From: Actinomycetota bacterium
GTDB lineage: Bacteria > Actinomycetota > Humimicrobiia > Humimicrobiales > Humimicrobiaceae
Assembly: GCA_018894445.1 (NCBI GenBank)
Contig: JAHIPJ010000038.1
Coordinates: forward strand, 1-7,631
Direction: 5' to 3'
DNA: 7,631 bases
Shown in pieces: positions 6,345-7,631 of this stretch. A program made the translations under genes and the position numbers. Position 1 is the first letter of the stretch, and every line of letters starts with the position of its first letter. The notes under the pieces were generated by a model, which worked only from the letters and a program-made list of their open reading frames with translations, did not search any database and had not been told where the DNA came from.

Positions 6345-6590
6345 TTACCCTCCACCCTTCAAGACAGGTATTGGACCAATTGTTTTAACCGGGCTGATTG
6401 TCTTCAGCCCCCCAGGCGTAAGCCTATATTTTCCATTACTGCTTTCTACAAGATATCCATCATTAACCAAACCCTTGCAAATTTCAGTTACATATTCTGA
6501 AGATACTCCTACTTTTCGAGCTATGGCCACACTATCAGCTTCTCTTAGCTCTGCAACAATCTTTAAAACCTGCTTTTCGTTACCTTTCAT
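6345..6590 (-). CDS. Small winged-helix protein, third of the array (81 aa)
   Basis: This 81-residue protein has the pattern MKGNEKQVLKIVAEL, then VAIARKVGVSSEYVTEICK (helix-turn-helix) and DGYLVESSNGKYRLTPGG (wing). It is clearly a close paralogue of the gene just upstream (MRGSERQVLNI, VPVEYVTQTC, NGKFKLTLKG). Both end in a proline-containing tail with a shared T/S-x-PVK...PI pattern, so the tail was part of the ancestor and is probably functional, perhaps for dimer or partner contact. GGAG lies seven bases before ATG 6590. The domain assignment is from visible pattern; the DNA target and sign of regulation are unknown. Confidence 0.78.
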   Translation of the reverse strand: MKGNEKQVLKIVAELREADSVAIARKVGVSSEYVTEICKGLVNDGYLVESSNGKYRLTPGGLKTISPVKTIGPIPVLKGGG

Positions 6591-6619
6591 TTTTTTCTCT
6601 CCAATTTCTTACCTTTTCT

Positions 6620-6853
6620 CTAAATCCTAATTAACGGCTTTTTTGCTTTCACCGGTGCAGTAAACTTCTTACCTTTGAGCGTAAGTTTAAATTTTCCATT
6701 AGGCTTCTCCTCAATATATCCATCTTTAGATAGAATAGAACAAGTTTGAGTTACATACTCTACAGGAACAGTTAATTTAAATGCTACCGATTCCTTATCC
6801 GTATCCTCCATTTCCTTAATTATGTTTAGAACTTGTCTTTCGCTACCCCTCAT
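6620..6853 (-). CDS. Small winged-helix protein, second of the array (77 aa)
   Basis: This 77-residue protein is the nearest relative of the third array member. Helix 1 is SERQVLNIIKEM, the helix-turn-helix is ESVAFKLTVPVEYVTQTCSIL, and the wing is DGYIEEKPNGKFKLTLKGK. A basic tail TAPVKAKKPLIRI follows. The tail is richer in lysine than its neighbour's, which would suit nucleic-acid contact. ATG 6853 has AGGA six bases upstream. The 60-base gap before it holds a 20-codon ORF whose TGA overlaps this ATG. A transcriptional role is inferred from fold only; no regulatory ligand domain is present. Confidence 0.78.
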   Translation of the reverse strand: MRGSERQVLNIIKEMEDTDKESVAFKLTVPVEYVTQTCSILSKDGYIEEKPNGKFKLTLKGKKFTAPVKAKKPLIRI

Positions 6854-6912
6854 CTTGCTTCCTCACTTTCAGCGTCGGGACCGATTAAATTATTTTTAAT
6901 ATTATCTAACAT
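6850..6912 (-). other. 20-codon ORF in the gap between two winged-helix genes
   Basis: An ATG at 6912, one base after the TGA of the preceding gene, opens a frame MLDNIKNNLIGPDAESEEAR. Its TGA overlaps the next gene's ATG (ATGA). There is no clear ribosome binding site beyond a weak TTGAG, and no family is recognised. It may be a chance frame or a coupling leader that carries ribosomes across the gap. Confidence 0.2.
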
Positions 6913-6913
6913 C

Positions 6914-7237
6914 TCAAGTAGTTATTAAATTCCTTTTGTGGGCAGACAGCCTTTTGATTTCCTTTCTTACCCTTTCTTTTTCTATAGAGACTCGTGCTAT
7001 ATCTGCCTCTAATTTGCTTTCTGCAAAATAAAGCTGACTTAATAAAGCATCAACACCTTTGGGTAAAAGAGCATACATTCCTTTATCTATCATTGCTAAA
7101 TATCCTCCACCAGTCAGGCGCTCCAAGATATAGCCTGCATAATCAGTTGAGATTCCCAAAAGTCCTGCCACTTTACGCTTGCTAACTTTATCTTTCTTTT
7201 CAGCCATATTTAATACTTTTATCTCATTTGGAGTCAT
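6914..7237 (-). CDS. Winged-helix protein with C-terminal coiled coil, first of the array (107 aa)
   Basis: This 107-residue protein has an N-terminal winged helix (residues about 1-68): NEIKVLNMAEK, KRKVAGLLGISTDYAGYILERL as helix-turn-helix, and GGYLAMIDKGMYALLPKG as wing. A charged helix of about 35 residues (ESKLEADIARVSIEKERV onward) fits a coiled coil for dimerisation. It is the only array member with this helix. AGGAGG lies four bases before ATG 7237. It follows a decayed TPR fragment, so it begins the intact part of the visible operon. It may be the dimeric regulator, with the three shorter paralogues as derived single-domain forms; that is inference. Confidence 0.8.
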   Translation of the reverse strand: MTPNEIKVLNMAEKKDKVSKRKVAGLLGISTDYAGYILERLTGGGYLAMIDKGMYALLPKGVDALLSQLYFAESKLEADIARVSIEKERVRKEIKRLSAHKRNLITT

Positions 7238-7241
7238 CTTT

Positions 7242-7247
7242 CCTCCT
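7242..7247 (-). promoter_or_regulatory. Consensus ribosome binding site AGGAGG
   Basis: AGGAGG lies four bases before ATG 7237 and confirms that start. It lies just beyond the stop (7252-7254) of the TPR fragment. Confidence 0.7.
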
Positions 7248-7251
7248 GCAT

Positions 7252-7392
7252 TTAACCTACTTGACGACCGGTCAATTTCGCGAATTCTTCTAATTCAACC
7301 AGGGCCTCAACCTTTTGCCCTTTCTCGTTATAAAGCATTCCTAAATTATAGTGGGCCTCTGCAAACTGAGGATTAAGCTCTACGATCTTTCT
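7252..7392 (-). pseudogene. Headless TPR-repeat fragment
   Basis: Minus-strand translation gives 46 residues and a TAA. They contain a textbook TPR unit, NPQFAEAHYNLGMLYNEKG, followed by the second helix QKVEALVELEEFAKL. No start codon precedes the TPR; the first ATG falls in the middle of helix A. The frame directly continues, after one TAA (7393-7395), the reading frame of the upstream gene. One base further upstream, a second frame reads LLKK, which would join naturally to IVELNPQF, suggesting a one-base frameshift at the AAAG junction. This looks like the 3' end of a lost TPR gene. A sequencing error or a single nonsense change joining it to the upstream ORF is the alternative. Confidence 0.65.
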
Positions 7393-7631
7393 TTAGCAAA
7401 CCTTTTTAATTAAATCTACTATCTTTTCTTTTGTATCTGTCCTTTTAGCTTCATTAATAAAACCTACTTCTGAATCCAGAATATCCAGACAACTCTGCAC
7501 AAAGCCCTGGTCAGAAGAATTGGCCCTCGAGCCAGATAGTCTCATCACCTTGCCAATCATTATACCAGCACGGATAGTTGGAATATCACCATTTTTATAC
7601 TGTTCTCTTAGAGCTCTTATTATATCTACTA
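7393..7631 (-). CDS. 3' end of an unrecognised gene, cut by the window edge
   Basis: An open frame enters from the right edge (two partial-codon bases, then 78 codons) and stops at TAA 7395. It reads VDIIRALREQYKNGD at the start and TKEKIVDLIKKVC at the end, with IRAGIMIGKVMRLSGSRANS in the middle. The content is mixed polar and hydrophobic, predicted largely helical, with two cysteines and no membrane segment. I recognise no family. It is in the same direction as the rest and probably belongs to the same transcription unit. The in-frame TPR fragment directly behind its stop may once have been part of it or of a neighbouring gene. The start and full length lie outside the window. Confidence 0.6.
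   Translation of the reverse strand, partial: VDIIRALREQYKNGDIPTIRAGIMIGKVMRLSGSRANSSDQGFVQSCLDILDSEVGFINEAKRTDTKEKIVDLIKKVC

Noticed and set aside
7393..7395. Recoded or read-through TAA joining the upstream ORF to the TPR fragment
   Set aside because: All other genes here use TAA, TGA and TAG as ordinary stops, and a neighbouring frame offers a simpler frameshift explanation. It is kept only as an alternative.

Overview
All supported genes in this window lie on the minus strand and are tightly packed, with stop/start overlaps or short gaps that often carry Shine-Dalgarno sequences. They read as one long operon transcribed from the right end towards the left. The core is a gas-vesicle accessory and assembly cluster: three tandem GvpF/GvpL-family proteins, a GvpG, a GvpH-like Hsp20 protein and a two-ring Cdc48/VAT-type AAA+ ATPase. 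The main structural gene gvpA and gvpN, gvpO, gvpK, gvpJ and gvpS are absent here and would be expected outside the window.

Layout in transcription order (right to left): the 3' end of an unrecognised gene (7393-7631); a headless TPR fragment in the same frame behind its stop (7252-7392); four small winged-helix-like proteins in a row (7237 to 6117); gvpH/hsp20 (6099-5578); cdc48-like (5541-3373); an unlisted 31-codon ORF joined by ATGA to the next gene (3353-3258); a GvpF/L protein carrying a C-terminal DnaJ J-domain (3246-2203); a second gvpF/L (2153-1386); a third gvpF/L overlapping it by four bases (1389-544); gvpG with a GTG start overlapping by four bases (547-236); and a small double zinc-ribbon protein (228-25).

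Inferred working picture: GvpF/L and GvpG are minor or nucleation proteins of gas-vesicle assembly. Here they sit with three kinds of proteostasis module: a small heat-shock protein, a J-domain fused directly to one GvpF/L, and a double-ring unfoldase. This suggests that chaperoning of aggregation-prone vesicle subunits is built into the operon. The four small winged-helix proteins could be regulators of the cluster or have been recruited as structural adaptors; the sequence does not decide.

Organism: AT-rich DNA, strong AGGAGG-type ribosome binding sites, an in-frame CCTGCCTGCCGGCAGGCAGG palindrome (encoding CLPAGR) and a GCGAACGGAGTGAGCG-type element suggest an uncultivated bacterial lineage, perhaps of the Omnitrophota or a similar candidate phylum. 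That assignment is inference from general familiarity with such repeats and is weak; an archaeon is not excluded. No RNA gene, CRISPR array, insertion sequence, convincing promoter or terminator was found. No stretch over 300 bases lacks a gene.
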